Below, one piece after another: positions 37,058 through 46,681 of a DNA stretch of 46,681 nt. Every line of letters starts with the position of its first letter. The first letter of the stretch is position 1. Position numbers and translations under genes: made by a program. The stretch covers positions 1-46,681 of the forward strand of contig DXDJ01000002.1 in the NCBI GenBank assembly GCA_019115525.1, given 5' to 3'. The notes beneath the pieces are model-generated. The model was not told where the DNA came from. It saw only the letters and a program-made list of their open reading frames with translations, and searched no databases. This DNA comes from Candidatus Helicobacter avistercoris (GTDB taxonomy: Bacteria; Campylobacterota; Campylobacteria; Campylobacterales; Helicobacteraceae).

Positions 37058-37063
37058 ATTCTA
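37058..37063 (-). promoter_or_regulatory. Possible -10 box for the ispDF operon
   Basis: TAGAAT on the minus strand lies about 36 bases before the ispDF ATG, in the 121-bp divergent gap. Motif match only. Confidence 0.3.
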
Positions 37064-37083
37064 CAAAACATTTCAAAGCCATA

Positions 37084-37089
37084 TACAAT
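37084..37089 (+). promoter_or_regulatory. Possible -10 box for mrp
   Basis: TACAAT lies 54 bases upstream of the mrp ATG, in AT-rich divergent sequence. Motif match only. Confidence 0.3.
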
Positions 37090-37142
37090 AATTCCACATA
37101 AAAAGGGCTGAGAAATAAAAATATGTTACAAAAGGAAACAGA

Positions 37143-38240
37143 ATGAAAGAAAAAATACAAGAAATACTTAAGAGTGTGAAGTATTCTAATTTTGATAAAG
37201 ACATAGTGAGTTTTGGGTTTGTCAAGAATGTTACTTTAGAGAACAATAAAGCAAAGATTTTTCTTGAAATCCCATCGAGTTCCCCAGAGGTTGCCAATTC
37301 ACTAAAAGATGCGATTTTTCAAGCTCTTGAGTCTTTGGGATTGAGCGAAGTGGGAGTGGAGATTCAAACACCACAAATCCAAGAAAAAAAGGCAAGTAAA
37401 AAAAACATCGCCCCACAAATCAAGCATTTTGTGATGGTTAGCTCAGGAAAAGGAGGAGTAGGAAAATCTACAACAAGTGTCAATCTCGCTATCGCTCTAG
37501 CTCAAAGTGGCAAAAAAGTTGGATTGCTTGATGCAGATATTTATGGGCCAAATATTCCTAGAATGCTAGGACTTAATCAAACTCGCCCACAAGTCAATGA
37601 TGAGTTAAAAAAACTCGCACCCCTTAAGGCTTACGGAGTGGAGATGATGAGTATGGGAGTATTGTATGAAGAGGGGCAAAGTCTCATTTGGAGAGGGCCG
37701 ATGATTATGAGGGCGATTGAGCAACTTCTTACAGATGTGCTATGGAGTGAGCTTGATGTGCTTGTGATTGATATGCCACCTGGAACTGGTGATGCACAGC
37801 TTACTCTAGCTCAAAGTGTGCCAGTGAGTGCAGGAATCACAGTAAGCACCCCGCAGAGCGTGAGCTTAGATGATAGTGCAAGAAGCTTAGATATGTTTAG
37901 TAAGCTCAATATCCCAATGGCAGGAATTATTGAGAATATGAGTGGGTTTATTTGTCCAAATTGCGGTGAGGAGTATGATATTTTTGGCAAAGGCACAACA
38001 GGAGCATTGGCTGAGAAGTTTGGCACTCAAGTCTTGGCACAAATCCCACTAGAGCCAAAGGTAAGAGAGGGAGGAGATAGTGGTAAGCCTATTACATTTT
38101 TTCACCCTACAAGCAAAAGTGCTCAAGAGTACCTCAAAGCTTCTCAAAAACTCATTGCGTTTTTAGATGAGATTGATGCAAAAGGGGGAGTGGATAATAC
38201 TTCCATCCAGCCAACTCAAGATCATTCTCACTTGCATTAA
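37143..38240 (+). CDS. mrp: Mrp/NBP35-family iron-sulfur cluster carrier ATPase
   Basis: Mrp-family ATPases bind and transfer Fe-S clusters to apoproteins. Residues about 1-90 form a MIP18/DUF59-like domain. The P-loop SSGKGGVGKSTTSVNLAIAL follows near residue 99. DIYGPNIPRMLGL is the family switch, and GFICPNCGEEYDIFG carries a CxxC for cluster binding. The length of 365 residues is normal. AAGGAAA precedes the ATG. The gene is divergent from ispDF, the same pairing as in C. jejuni. Confidence 0.93.
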   Translation: MKEKIQEILKSVKYSNFDKDIVSFGFVKNVTLENNKAKIFLEIPSSSPEVANSLKDAIFQALESLGLSEVGVEIQTPQIQEKKASKKNIAPQIKHFVMVSSGKGGVGKSTTSVNLAIALAQSGKKVGLLDADIYGPNIPRMLGLNQTRPQVNDELKKLAPLKAYGVEMMSMGVLYEEGQSLIWRGPMIMRAIEQLLTDVLWSELDVLVIDMPPGTGDAQLTLAQSVPVSAGITVSTPQSVSLDDSARSLDMFSKLNIPMAGIIENMSGFICPNCGEEYDIFGKGTTGALAEKFGTQVLAQIPLEPKVREGGDSGKPITFFHPTSKSAQEYLKASQKLIAFLDEIDAKGGVDNTSIQPTQDHSHLH

Positions 38241-39132
38241 GTGAGGATAGGGGGTTTATTGGGGAGGGGGGAAAGGTATTGCTTTTTTAGTTTTTCAAGC
38301 AAACACTTGGGATCATAAGAAAGAGAATTTTCCTGTTTTTTTGAATCCCAAGTCGCATTCCAAGCGTGTAGAGCATAGATATTTTTATCCATAGGAAGCT
38401 CATAGTTTGGATCAATAAATTTCTTTGCATCAAACCAATCAATTTCACAAAAAAGCTCAGGCTTGACAAGAAAACTTTCCATGGAAGCATTTTTGATTTC
38501 TTGATCTAGAAATTTTGGTCCAATGATTCCCCAATTGATAGTTTTGATTTTTCTTTTTTTGCGAAGTTTTAGGAATTTTAGGATTTTGTTGGGGATGTAG
38601 TCATTTTTGTCTATGATATTTTTGGATTTCTTGATTAGCTCATCAAGAAATAGCGAGGATTTCTCTCCTTTGATTATGCAAATAGCAGAGAATGTTTTCT
38701 CACCATGACGCTCTGTTGCAAAAACAAAAGAAGAATCAAGATCAAAATGCTTGATGCAAATAACATCCATATCCACCCACCATCCTCCATTTTGATAGAG
38801 CATGTTGTATCTAAAATAATCACTAAATCCTGCAATGGTGTATTTGTTTTTCTTGCAATCAAAAATATCTCACTTTCTGGCAAAACTTCTCTAGCATCTT
38901 TGATGTGAAAGTTTTTGAAATTTTTACACTCTTTTAGTTCATTTTTGAGATATTGCATTGAGCAATCATTTGGCGTATAAGTATAGAGATGAAACTGATG
39001 CCCATGATGTAAAAAGGAGGCAATACAAAGAAGTTCTAGAGTGCTAAAGGAGTTTGTATTGGGATCTTTGCTGTGCCAAAAACTCTGAATGATTTGATTG
39101 TTGTCTAAGATAGCTATCCTTTTATTATTGAT
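38237..39132 (-). pseudogene. GT32-like glycosyltransferase, frameshifted and lacking a standard start
   Basis: Two minus-strand frames belong to one gene. The first runs from about 39132 and reads LDNNQIIQSFW...HGHQFHLYTY. The second carries AGFSDYFRYNMLYQNGGWWV with the DMD form of the DXD metal-binding motif, and continues to the end at 38237 (HAWNATWD). These are hallmarks of the sugar-binding-region (Gly_transf_sug/GT32-like) family. The break is at a short T run (plus-strand A5, 38861-38865); six Ts would restore frame. No ATG, GTG or TTG lies upstream of the conserved N-terminus before an in-frame stop; only ATC/ATT is found there, overlapping the end of lptG. It follows the lptG operon and is convergent with mrp. 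It is likely inactive, or the assembly has an error. Confidence 0.75.
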
Positions 39133-40195
39133 AAGAATTCATTCTAAAATATCTAATGATTGAAGCGATGAATAAAATCCCAAAAGGGATAAGCACTCCA
39201 GCCTCTGGGTGGATAATCCCACCGATACTGAATTTTGAGATAGAGAAGAAAATCCCCCAAATCATCAAAGAAAAAATCACAAGCCCAAAAGTCAGTAGGG
39301 CAAGATTGCCATATCGTGCAAGAGATGGAATGTAAGAGGCAATGATGATGATACACAAAGGCACAAAAAGAGGGATAAGAATAAAGCTATACAAAATCGC
39401 TCTTACTTTCTCAAAATCAAGTTTTTGAGAAATAAGGATTTTGGCAGAAGTAATTGCATCAATGATTGAAACTGTGGGTCTATCTTTACTAAAAGTGTCA
39501 AGAACTTTTGGGCGAAAATTGTGCAAGATCATAAGCTCTTTGACTTTATTCTGCTCCAAAACATCTTCATTAAAAGAAAAGCGATGGTTGTCTATACTTA
39601 TAACCTCAGCATTTTCCAAAACCCAATACCCTCTTGTGTATGTCGCTTTATCAGACTGGATAAACTTTGTCAATTCATCATTTTTGAGTTCAAAAACCTT
39701 GATTCCCTCGGCTTTGTTGAGCAAGGGAAAGACTTTTTGGAAATAGACATAATTGTTGTTGTATTTGACAAAAATATCTTCTTGAGCATTTTGCAAGGCA
39801 TTTTTATTGACAATGACTTCTGCTTTTTCTTGTGCATAGACAAATGGCGTAGCATTAAGTCCAATGTAGCCTAGAGTGATTAGAAGGCTAATAAAAAGCA
39901 CAGGAGAGAGGATTTTGGATCGTGAGTATCCAAGGGCTAGGAGTGCTGAGAGCTGGGAGGATTTGAGAAAATTGATATAAAATAAAATGCTTCCAAGCAC
40001 CAAAGAGAGTGGGAGAGTGTAATTGAGGGCATAGAGAGCGTCATAGAAAAAGAACAAAATCAAAAGGTTTGCCGAATCAGGGAGCTTGTCAGCATACTTG
40101 ATCGTATCTGCCCCCATGAAAAAAAATTCCAATCCCAAAAAGATGATCAAAAAAAACTTTAGATAGTTTTTGCCAATAAAAAGAAAAGCTCTCAT
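39125..40195 (-). CDS. lptG: LptF/LptG-family lipopolysaccharide export permease
   Basis: This is the inner-membrane permease family (YjgP/YjgQ) that extracts LPS with LptB. It has about three N-terminal membrane segments, a periplasmic beta-rich domain (roughly 95-250) and three C-terminal segments. Start: the ORF reaches 40366, but I choose ATG 40195 (MRAFLFIGKNYLKF), which shares ATGA with the pth stop and gives 356 residues, the normal size. One family copy is in the window; whether it acts as LptF or LptG is unresolved. Confidence 0.87.
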   Translation of the reverse strand: MRAFLFIGKNYLKFFLIIFLGLEFFFMGADTIKYADKLPDSANLLILFFFYDALYALNYTLPLSLVLGSILFYINFLKSSQLSALLALGYSRSKILSPVLFISLLITLGYIGLNATPFVYAQEKAEVIVNKNALQNAQEDIFVKYNNNYVYFQKVFPLLNKAEGIKVFELKNDELTKFIQSDKATYTRGYWVLENAEVISIDNHRFSFNEDVLEQNKVKELMILHNFRPKVLDTFSKDRPTVSIIDAITSAKILISQKLDFEKVRAILYSFILIPLFVPLCIIIIASYIPSLARYGNLALLTFGLVIFSLMIWGIFFSISKFSIGGIIHPEAGVLIPFGILFIASIIRYFRMNSYQ

Positions 40196-40743
40196 TGTTT
40201 GACTTTGTGTATGTATTGATTTTGTAGTAGAGAAAAATCTCTTGAACTTATGAAAGTCTCTAGTGCTTGCGTGCAGGAAGTGATGAGATCTGAGGGATGA
40301 GTAGGAAAATCCCCAAGGACATAAGAGGCAACAAGCTCTTTGCTCTCTGGTCGTCCTATCCCACATCTTGCTCGATAGTATTCACTCCCACAGAGCTTGT
40401 CAATAGATTTCAATCCATTATGCCCCCCATTTCCTCCCCCTTTTTTAAACTTTAGCTCTCCTAAGGGCAGATCTAGATCATCATGCACAACAAACACATC
40501 TTCAATCCTAAAATAATTTTTGAGTGCCAAAACAGCTTCGCCAGAGAGATTCATATAGGTTGTAGGTTTGCAGAGGATAAGCTCAGAGTTTTTGGCAACA
40601 TAGGATTTAAAGTTTTTGTCTTCTTTAAAAGTCAAAGAGAGATTTGAGGCTAGGGCATCTAAAACCATAAAGCCTATGTTGTGTCGATTGTTGAGGTATT
40701 GTCGCTCAGGATTTCCCAAGCCGACAATAAGAAGGGGTTGCAT
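40192..40743 (-). CDS. pth: Peptidyl-tRNA hydrolase
   Basis: Pth recycles peptidyl-tRNA released from stalled ribosomes. The motifs VGLGNPERQYLNNRHNIGF with the catalytic His, KPTTYMNLSGEAV and VVHDDLDLPLGELKFKKGGG with the catalytic Asp are all present. So is NGGHNGLKSI. The length of 183 residues is normal. It starts one base after rplY and overlaps lptG by 4 bases, so the three form one operon. Confidence 0.96.
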   Translation of the reverse strand: MQPLLIVGLGNPERQYLNNRHNIGFMVLDALASNLSLTFKEDKNFKSYVAKNSELILCKPTTYMNLSGEAVLALKNYFRIEDVFVVHDDLDLPLGELKFKKGGGNGGHNGLKSIDKLCGSEYYRARCGIGRPESKELVASYVLGDFPTHPSDLITSCTQALETFISSRDFSLLQNQYIHKVKQ

Positions 40744-40744
40744 A

Positions 40745-41281
40745 TTACTTGGCTTTGATTACACCAACAACGGCAACAGAATCTTTTTCAAGGATCTTTA
40801 CACCATTGTGAGCTGGTAGATCTCTAACCAAAATCGCATCACCTGTGTCAAGATCAGTTACATCAAGATCATAAAAGTTTGGCAAATTCTCAGGAGCAGA
40901 CTGGACTGCTACTCTCTTCTTAGAAATCATCAAAACACCCTTGTTTTTAAGTCCTTTTGCACTTCCGTGAGTTTTTACAGGGATTTTGTATTTTGCAACA
41001 ACACCCTTTTGAGCCATCATCAAATCAACATGCAAAAGATCATTTGTTACAGGATCTTTTTGATACTCTTGAACAACTACTTCAATCTCTTTTCCACCTA
41101 CTTTTACAGGGAAGATCAAAGTTGTTTTGTTTTTAACTGCTTTGATAAAATCATTGCGTTTAAACGCACAATGGATATTTTCTTGCCCTTTTCCATAGAT
41201 GTTGGCAATTAGATAACCATCATTCTTCAATGCCTTAGCATTTGACTTTGAAATACTCTCTCTAATTTGTCCTTCTAGCAT
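40745..41281 (-). CDS. rplY: 50S ribosomal protein L25 (Ctc form)
   Basis: The N-terminus with [20 protein letters not shown] fits the L25 5S rRNA-binding domain, and the longer C-terminal domain (about 95-178) is the TL5/Ctc extension. The length of 178 residues matches the long form. AAAGGA precedes the ATG at 41281. It is first in the rplY-pth-lptG operon, a common arrangement for rplY and pth. Confidence 0.93.
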   Translation of the reverse strand: MLEGQIRESISKSNAKALKNDGYLIANIYGKGQENIHCAFKRNDFIKAVKNKTTLIFPVKVGGKEIEVVVQEYQKDPVTNDLLHVDLMMAQKGVVAKYKIPVKTHGSAKGLKNKGVLMISKKRVAVQSAPENLPNFYDLDVTDLDTGDAILVRDLPAHNGVKILEKDSVAVVGVIKAK

Positions 41282-41317
41282 TTGCTATCCTTTCTTTTGT
41301 GTGAAATAAAAGGGTTA

Positions 41318-41323
41318 ATTATA
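41318..41323 (-). promoter_or_regulatory. -10 box of the rplY-pth-lptG operon
   Basis: A perfect TATAAT (in GCGTATAAT) lies 37-42 bases upstream of the rplY ATG on the minus strand, a good position for a housekeeping promoter. No clear -35 box. Confidence 0.5.
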
Positions 41324-41428
41324 CGCTAGATTTCTTAATTTTCTGTGTATTTTTGGCAAGAAAAAAGTTATAGTTTTATTTTTATTTGTCTGTCGCAATT
41401 TTATAAATCACAAAAACAAGGAAGAAAG

Positions 41429-41950
41429 ATGAAAAAATGGCTTATAGGTATAGTCGTAGTATTAGGATTTTGGGGATGTTCAAAAGATGTCAATCCCTAT
41501 GAGGGGTTTAAGGCGTATTATTTTGGAGATTACCATAAGGCATTTCAGATTTATAGCCAAGCGTGCGAATCTGGAGATTCGTTTATGTGCTATAACGTGG
41601 CAGGGATGTATGAGAATGGGCTATCTGTCAAAAAGGACACAATGAGAGCGTTTAAGTATTACACAAGAGCGTGTAATGCAGGGATTGCAATCTCTTGTAA
41701 TGCTGCTGGAAAAATGCTCAAAGAGGGCGTAGGAATCCGACAAGATCTTGCTAAGGCATTGCAGTTTTATGTCCTTGCTTGTCAAAATGGTATGGCACTA
41801 GGGTGCTATTCTGCTGGAACAATGTATTACAACAAAGAGGGTGTGCAAGAAGATAAGGCGATGACAAAAGAGTTGTTTGGAAAAGCTTGTGATCTTGGAG
41901 ATGAGAAGGGGTGTGATATTTACAAGAGATTGAATGAGGCTGGATATTAA
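41429..41950 (+). CDS. Sel1-repeat, cysteine-rich lipoprotein (Hcp-like)
   Basis: The 173-residue protein has a lipoprotein signal (KKWLIGIVVVLGFWGCSKD) and about four 36-residue Sel1 repeats. Each repeat holds two cysteines spaced 8 apart: CESGDSFMC, CNAGIAISC, CQNGMALGC and CDLGDEKGC. This pattern is that of Helicobacter cysteine-rich proteins (Hcp), where each pair forms a disulfide. Some Hcp proteins bind beta-lactam-like substrates or stimulate host cells, but no role can be assigned here. I choose the ATG at 41429 with AAGGAAG upstream; the ORF extends to 41345 but lacks a signal there. Convergent with mutS2 (4-base stop overlap). Confidence 0.88.
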   Translation: MKKWLIGIVVVLGFWGCSKDVNPYEGFKAYYFGDYHKAFQIYSQACESGDSFMCYNVAGMYENGLSVKKDTMRAFKYYTRACNAGIAISCNAAGKMLKEGVGIRQDLAKALQFYVLACQNGMALGCYSAGTMYYNKEGVQEDKAMTKELFGKACDLGDEKGCDIYKRLNEAGY

Positions 41951-44166
41951 AGCCTCACAACCTTAGCCCCAAAGCCTCCCATTTGTGGGGGAGCATCAGA
42001 AAAACTCACAACTTTTGGATGAGTGGAGAGAAAGTCTTTGATGACTTTTGAGAGGATTCCACTACCGATCCCGTGATAGATCAAGACTTCATCATATCCT
42101 GCAAGTAAGCAATCTGAGATAAATTTATCCGCTCTCTCCAACGCCTCTTCAGCTCTAAGTCCATGCAAATCAAGACTAATACCTACGGAGTTTTTGGGTG
42201 CGATGATTTTGGTTTTGGGAGCTGTGGGAGTGGGCGTATTGCCATAGGGTTTGAGTGCGTGGGCTTTGACTTTGAGTTTAAAGCCATCATCGCATTCTAT
42301 GAGATAGAGCGAGCCACTTTTGCCTTTGATCACACCTTTGCTTTTGCCATAGCGGATCTTCTCTCCCACTTGAAACTCTCTGGGGCTTTGTGCAAGAGGA
42401 GATTCTAGGCTTTGAGCTTTTTTGAGAATGGAGCTAGATTTGTTCATATTTTGATGAATCTCGCTTAGAGATTTTGCCTCTTTTTTTAGCTCTTTTAGAG
42501 CCTTTTGATAGATTTGCTCTAAGCGATTTTTTTCTTTTTGCAAAGTTTGGGCGTTTGAGCTGATTTGCTCTTCTAGTTCGATTCGCTTTTTATAAAGCCT
42601 CTTATTTTGCTCTTGGAGCTTCCTCTTTTCTTCGTGAAGTTCAAGTTCTAAGAGCGTGGATTTTTCAATCAAGGTATTAAGTCTTTCTTTGTCTTCCCCA
42701 TAATGCTCTTTTGCCTTTTGGATAAGAGAGTGGGGGATGTGATAACGCAATGCCGTTTCAAACGCATAGCTTTTGCCAATACTTCCTTTGAGAAAACTAA
42801 AGGTGGGGATTTGATTTTTCTCATCAAAGAGTGCGGCATATAGCTCAACTTGTGGATTACTTGCCATTAGGGAAGCTAGGCGTTTGTGGTGGGTTGTGAT
42901 GATGATTTTTGCTCCCCTGCTAAGCAAATGCTCTAAAATCTCTTTATACAGACTTGAGGCCTCATCTGCATCCGTTCCTAGCTCGATCTCATCGATTGCT
43001 AGAAGAAGCGAGGGGGTGTTGAGAAGAGAGGAGATTTCAAGCATTCTTCCTGCAAAGGTGGAGATGTCATCTTTGCTACTTTGTGGGTCAGAGATGATGG
43101 CATCGATGTGTTTGAAACTACCGATTTTTGAGTGAGTGGCGTTAATTTTTTGAGGTAGGAGATAAGAGGCAAGAAACACGCTTGAGAGAATGGATTTTAG
43201 AAGCATTGTTTTTCCCCCAGCATTCACTCCTGTAATCATCAAAAGATTTTTTTTGAACTCAAGGTTGAGGAGCTTTGGGTTTTTGAGATTGGGGTGGGCA
43301 TAGTCTTTGAGAATGATTTCAGAGCTGTTTTGCTTGAGTGCGAACTCTAGGTTTTTCTCTCTTGCAAAAAGAATTCTTGCATAAAGATGATCAAGCTGAT
43401 CGAAGGCTTTGTTGATAAATTTCAAAAAGAGCAATGATTTGCTAAGCTCACGACTTAGCTCTTTGCAGATAGAGTAGATTTGGGTTTGGTAGAGGTCTTT
43501 TAGGTTGCTTTCTTTTTCTTTGAGTTTGAGGATACTCTCAGGGCAGAGATAGAAAAACCCACTTGAGGAGCGTGAGAGGATCATTCCTTTGATGAAATGA
43601 TTGAATCCTGCTTTTAGAAGAAGGCATTCGCTTCCATTGATGAGGTGAATTTGTTTATCGACTAGATAGGGGGCAAGAGAAGTTTGTGAGAGGGTTGAGC
43701 TAAGGGTGGATTTGATTTGAGATTGAATCGTGGAGAGATTTGAGCGGATTTGATCAAGCTCTGGAAAAATCCCACTTTTTATCTCCCCGTCTTCTTCAAA
43801 GAATCTTGCCATAGCAAGTAGATTGCTAGGGATTTCAATCTTATCTATCCACTCTCTAAAATTCCCTGTCTTTGGTAGAGAGCTTAGAGATTTTACAGCG
43901 TGAAAAAAGAGCAAAATCTTTCCAAATTCAAAGATATCCTCTAAGTGCAAAACTCCATTTTTTTGCAAGTGCATGAGTTGAGTATCAAGATTTTTGACTT
44001 TGGGAGGGGTGGGGAGTGTGAGGGGTTCTAAATCTTTGAGGAGTTGAGCGTAAACCTTGTAATCCCCCTCAAATGCGATACTTTTCTCTCTAGCAAAAAA
44101 GCTAGTAAAGTTGCTTAGAAACTCACTTAAATCAAGTTTTTTGGCTAAAGATTCTAGCTTAGACAT
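41947..44166 (-). CDS. mutS2: MutS2, recombination-suppressing ATPase/endonuclease
   Basis: MutS2 lacks the mismatch-recognition domain and instead limits homologous recombination or acts on stalled ribosomes. The Walker A is [13 protein letters not shown], Walker B is [15 protein letters not shown], and a coiled coil follows. A C-terminal Smr endonuclease domain has [18 protein letters not shown] and the YHGIGSGIL motif. The length of 739 residues is normal. It overlaps murC by 8 bases. Confidence 0.95.
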   Translation of the reverse strand: MSKLESLAKKLDLSEFLSNFTSFFAREKSIAFEGDYKVYAQLLKDLEPLTLPTPPKVKNLDTQLMHLQKNGVLHLEDIFEFGKILLFFHAVKSLSSLPKTGNFREWIDKIEIPSNLLAMARFFEEDGEIKSGIFPELDQIRSNLSTIQSQIKSTLSSTLSQTSLAPYLVDKQIHLINGSECLLLKAGFNHFIKGMILSRSSSGFFYLCPESILKLKEKESNLKDLYQTQIYSICKELSRELSKSLLFLKFINKAFDQLDHLYARILFAREKNLEFALKQNSSEIILKDYAHPNLKNPKLLNLEFKKNLLMITGVNAGGKTMLLKSILSSVFLASYLLPQKINATHSKIGSFKHIDAIISDPQSSKDDISTFAGRMLEISSLLNTPSLLLAIDEIELGTDADEASSLYKEILEHLLSRGAKIIITTHHKRLASLMASNPQVELYAALFDEKNQIPTFSFLKGSIGKSYAFETALRYHIPHSLIQKAKEHYGEDKERLNTLIEKSTLLELELHEEKRKLQEQNKRLYKKRIELEEQISSNAQTLQKEKNRLEQIYQKALKELKKEAKSLSEIHQNMNKSSSILKKAQSLESPLAQSPREFQVGEKIRYGKSKGVIKGKSGSLYLIECDDGFKLKVKAHALKPYGNTPTPTAPKTKIIAPKNSVGISLDLHGLRAEEALERADKFISDCLLAGYDEVLIYHGIGSGILSKVIKDFLSTHPKVVSFSDAPPQMGGFGAKVVRL

Positions 44167-45466
44167 TAGCGCATCTTAACTGATAGGTAATATCCCCTGC
44201 ACCAAATCCGATGATAAGCCCACTATCTAGCACTTCTAAGAGATTTTCTCCTTCATATAGGTGGATTTTTCCATCAATTTGCTTGATATGAGAGGCAAAG
44301 GTAGGTGAGTAGGAAGAAAAAAGAGTAGGGAAGGGAATGTCGATATGCTTCTCTCCTGCTTTCCATACAGGCAAGATGATGAGGCGATCACAGCCTTTGA
44401 AGCACTCTATAAATGCCTCTTGATTATCCAAAAACCTTGAGTATTTATGAGGTTGCCAAATGCAAATAATTGGCAAGTCTTTGTGCTCTTGAGTGTAGAT
44501 TTTAACCGCTTGAAGTGTGGCTTTGATCTCTGTGGGGTGATGAGCGTAGTCATCAATGATAATGCAAGGATTTTTACTCACAATGTCAAAGCGTTTTTTG
44601 ATCCCCTTGAAGTTTTTGAGATTGGCTCTGATTTGCTCTAGAGGAAGTTCATCAAGAGAAGCAAGGATTGCCAAAGAAGCATTGAGTGCGGTATGCTCTC
44701 CAAACCCCCAAACCTCAAACTCTCCTAAGTCTTTGAGGCTGAAGCGAGTGTGAGGCTCATCATCTTTGAGAAAATACTCAATGTTTTGTATGTCCTCTTT
44801 TGGATAGAGTCTAATTGCCTCAATCTCAAGTGTGGAGAGAAAAGGATCATCCATATTGATGACCCTTTTTTTGGCCTTTAGCAAAAACTCTTTATAGCAA
44901 GAATAAAACTCATCTAGATTGTGATTGTAGCTCTCCATATGCTCTGGCTCTGTGTTTGTTACAATCGCACAATAAGGATTAGAGTTCAAAAAACTCTTAT
45001 CACTCTCATCAGCTTCAAATACGATGCACTCACTTGGCACTTCTCTTACATTGCAATCAAACTCTTTGCTCTCTGCCCCAATGATTGCTCCAAAGTGAGG
45101 GAGGATAGAGCTAAGTATGGCTGTGGTTGTACTTTTGCCGTGAGCGCCACAAATGCTAAAAACTCTTTTGTCTTGCAAGATTCTCTCCAAAGCATCTTTT
45201 CTTGAAAGAATTGGGATATTCTTGTTTTTTGCTTCAATGATTTCGACATTATCAGGCTTGATGATAGCAGAGTGGATGACTAGATCTTGAGAATCTATGG
45301 CATCTTTGCTGTGAGGGATTATAATCTTTGCTCCATCTTTTTGAAGCTTTGCCACGCTTTTGTTTGTAGCGATATCAGAGCCACTGATTTGCACTCCTTG
45401 AGATTTCATATAGCGCGCAAGTCCTGAGATTCCAATCCCACCAATACCGATAAAATGTACTTTCAT
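44159..45466 (-). CDS. murC: UDP-N-acetylmuramate--L-alanine ligase
   Basis: MurC adds L-alanine to UDP-MurNAc in the cytoplasmic stage of wall synthesis. The N-terminal [17 protein letters not shown] motif, the ATP loop [12 protein letters not shown], and [11 protein letters not shown] are family signatures. The substrate/metal part [17 protein letters not shown] follows. The length of 435 residues is normal. It lies 3 bases after dapC and overlaps mutS2 by 8, so it is in one operon. Confidence 0.96.
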   Translation of the reverse strand: MKVHFIGIGGIGISGLARYMKSQGVQISGSDIATNKSVAKLQKDGAKIIIPHSKDAIDSQDLVIHSAIIKPDNVEIIEAKNKNIPILSRKDALERILQDKRVFSICGAHGKSTTTAILSSILPHFGAIIGAESKEFDCNVREVPSECIVFEADESDKSFLNSNPYCAIVTNTEPEHMESYNHNLDEFYSCYKEFLLKAKKRVINMDDPFLSTLEIEAIRLYPKEDIQNIEYFLKDDEPHTRFSLKDLGEFEVWGFGEHTALNASLAILASLDELPLEQIRANLKNFKGIKKRFDIVSKNPCIIIDDYAHHPTEIKATLQAVKIYTQEHKDLPIICIWQPHKYSRFLDNQEAFIECFKGCDRLIILPVWKAGEKHIDIPFPTLFSSYSPTFASHIKQIDGKIHLYEGENLLEVLDSGLIIGFGAGDITYQLRCANV

Positions 45467-45469
45467 TTT

Positions 45470-46591
45470 TTATGCCTTTAGATATGTTTTGATTGTGGTT
45501 AGTGCTTTTTTGATAATTTCTTCTTCATAGACTAAGGCAATTCTTACAAAGCCACTGCCTTCCCCCTCTCGCCCTAGAAAGCTTCCAGGTAAAAGCATAA
45601 TCCCTTCTTTTTCATAAAGGGTTTTGCAAAACTCTAGCTCATCTCCCACTCTAAGCCATACATAAAAACTATAAGGAGAGATAGGGGTGTCGCTAAAAAT
45701 CTCTCTTGCAATTTTAAGATTTTTTGCATAAATCACTCGTGTGTCCTCACTGCTTAGCTCCCACGCCACCTTTGAAGCCTCTTGCAAGGGGAGAGGGATA
45801 GCACATCCACAATAGGTGCGATAAAGCCCATAGGCTTTCAAAATCTTCTCATCTCCTGCGATAAAGCCACTTCTAAGACCAGGGGCTGAGGAGCGTTTGG
45901 AGATAGAGTTGAGTGCTAAAATGTTTTTAAAATCAGTATTTTCCTCCAAAAGTGAGGCTTGTAAAATGCTATGAGGTGGAGTGTCTTCATAAATCTCACT
46001 ATAACACTCATCGCTTAAAATCACAAAATCATATTTGAGTGCCAATCTCACCCACTCTCTTAGCTCATCAAGGCTGAGTGTTGAGCCTGTGGGGTTGTTA
46101 GGAGAGTTGAGAATCACAAGTTTGACTTCTTGAAGTTGCTCCTTTGTCAGAGAGGGTTTGAAGTCATTATCCTCTCTTAGTGGCATCAAAAAGACTTTTG
46201 CTCTACACGCCAAAGCAGAGCCTTCATAAATCTGATAGAAAGGATTAGGGTAAGCCATACAAGGATTGCTCTCTCCAAAGAGAAAGAATTGAGGGAAATT
46301 AAATAACACTTCTCTTGTCCCAAAAGTAGGGATGATTTGAGAGGGGGTGAGGGTGAGAGAGAAGCGGTTTTTGATAAAGCTGAGTTGTGCCTCTTTGAGA
46401 TAATCCTCACCTTTGCTTTTTGGGTATTTTTGAAGCAAGGATGTATGTGATGCTAGCGCTTCTTGGATAGGAAAAGGGGTTTGGAATCTTGGCTCACCGA
46501 TAGTGAGATTAATTACCTCTTGTCTAGGAGTGATTCCCTCAAACAAAAGCGAGAGTTTTTCAAAAGGATAGGTTTGAAACTGAGTTAGCAC
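45470..46591 (-). CDS. dapC: PLP-dependent aminotransferase, probable N-succinyldiaminopimelate aminotransferase DapC
   Basis: This is a fold-type I aminotransferase with NSPNNPTGSTLS, DECYSEIYED and the PLP Lys motif NSISKRSSAPGLRSGF. The C-terminal Arg that binds the substrate carboxylate is in SGFVRIAL. The Helicobacter homologue beside murC is taken as DapC, supplying diaminopimelate for peptidoglycan and lysine. Start is GTG at 46591 after AAGGA. It is upstream of murC with 3 bases between. Exact substrate is inferred from context. Confidence 0.78.
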   Translation of the reverse strand: MLTQFQTYPFEKLSLLFEGITPRQEVINLTIGEPRFQTPFPIQEALASHTSLLQKYPKSKGEDYLKEAQLSFIKNRFSLTLTPSQIIPTFGTREVLFNFPQFFLFGESNPCMAYPNPFYQIYEGSALACRAKVFLMPLREDNDFKPSLTKEQLQEVKLVILNSPNNPTGSTLSLDELREWVRLALKYDFVILSDECYSEIYEDTPPHSILQASLLEENTDFKNILALNSISKRSSAPGLRSGFIAGDEKILKAYGLYRTYCGCAIPLPLQEASKVAWELSSEDTRVIYAKNLKIAREIFSDTPISPYSFYVWLRVGDELEFCKTLYEKEGIMLLPGSFLGREGEGSGFVRIALVYEEEIIKKALTTIKTYLKA

Positions 46592-46681
46592 TGTTTTCCT
46601 TCTTGCAAGATATCTTGATGGATAAAATCTAATGCTATTTTATAACAAAAATCAATAAACAGAGCCCCGACTATCCTCAGG

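Noticed and set aside
38237-38803. Intact 188-residue glycosyltransferase
   Set aside because: It starts mid-motif at MLYQNGGWW; the N-terminal half is in another frame upstream, so it is part of a broken gene.
40196-40366. N-terminal extension of LptG
   Set aside because: It is the end of pth read in another frame; ATG 40195 gives a normal first membrane segment.

Overview
The window is chromosomal DNA from a member of the Campylobacterota, most likely a Helicobacter. Three things point there. The gene blocks follow orders I recall from H. pylori and C. jejuni: rodA/rluD/FnIII/trmB/ftsE/ftsX/envC-like/flaG/fliD/fliS/fliT, lysA/chorismate mutase/DUF2156/pabB, ispDF/HP1021-type regulator/sat/pgpA, rplY/pth/lptG, and mutS2/murC/dapC. 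There are several large Helicobacter-style autotransporters. Homopolymeric G/C tracts of 11 and 14 bases are present. I cannot name the species. No gene-free stretch exceeds about 300 bases.

Layout. 1-2329 (minus) is the 5' part of an autotransporter that runs off the window. An 11-G tract near its start puts it out of frame as sequenced. 2478-2554 is a CAU-anticodon tRNA whose 5' half overlaps the end of rodA. 3689-12790 (plus) is a dense run of cell-envelope and flagellar genes: rluD, an FnIII lipoprotein, trmB, ftsEX, an EnvC-like factor, then a sigma-28-type promoter and flaG-fliD-fliS-fliT. 12796-17435 holds bioD, lysA, chorismate mutase, a DUF2156 protein and a pabB-pabC fusion. 17502-27805 carries two tandem paralogous giant autotransporters. 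The second is split by an in-frame TGA inside an (AATGGA)n repeat. 27802-30546 has a lysozyme-like exported protein and glyS with a strong terminator. 30607-32527 is an eroded region: a short HEPN/Abi-like ORF, a C14 tract with a hairpin, and a small autotransporter broken by two frameshifts. 32663 onward has an orphan outer-membrane protein. Then come the overlapping ispDF/regulator/sat/pgpA operon, divergent mrp, a broken GT32-like glycosyltransferase, the rplY-pth-lptG operon, a Sel1/Hcp-like lipoprotein, and the dapC-murC-mutS2 operon at the right edge.

How it fits together. Most of the window is conserved housekeeping: wall growth and division, flagellar cap, isoprenoid and lipid metabolism, translation, and folate/DAP pathways. 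The variable part is surface display. Four autotransporter genes are present; two are off or broken at simple-sequence repeats, and one is broken partly at a short G run. This looks like a surface-variation locus in which expression differs by slippage, recombination or decay. Many genes start with TTG, chosen here from Shine-Dalgarno spacing and family length.
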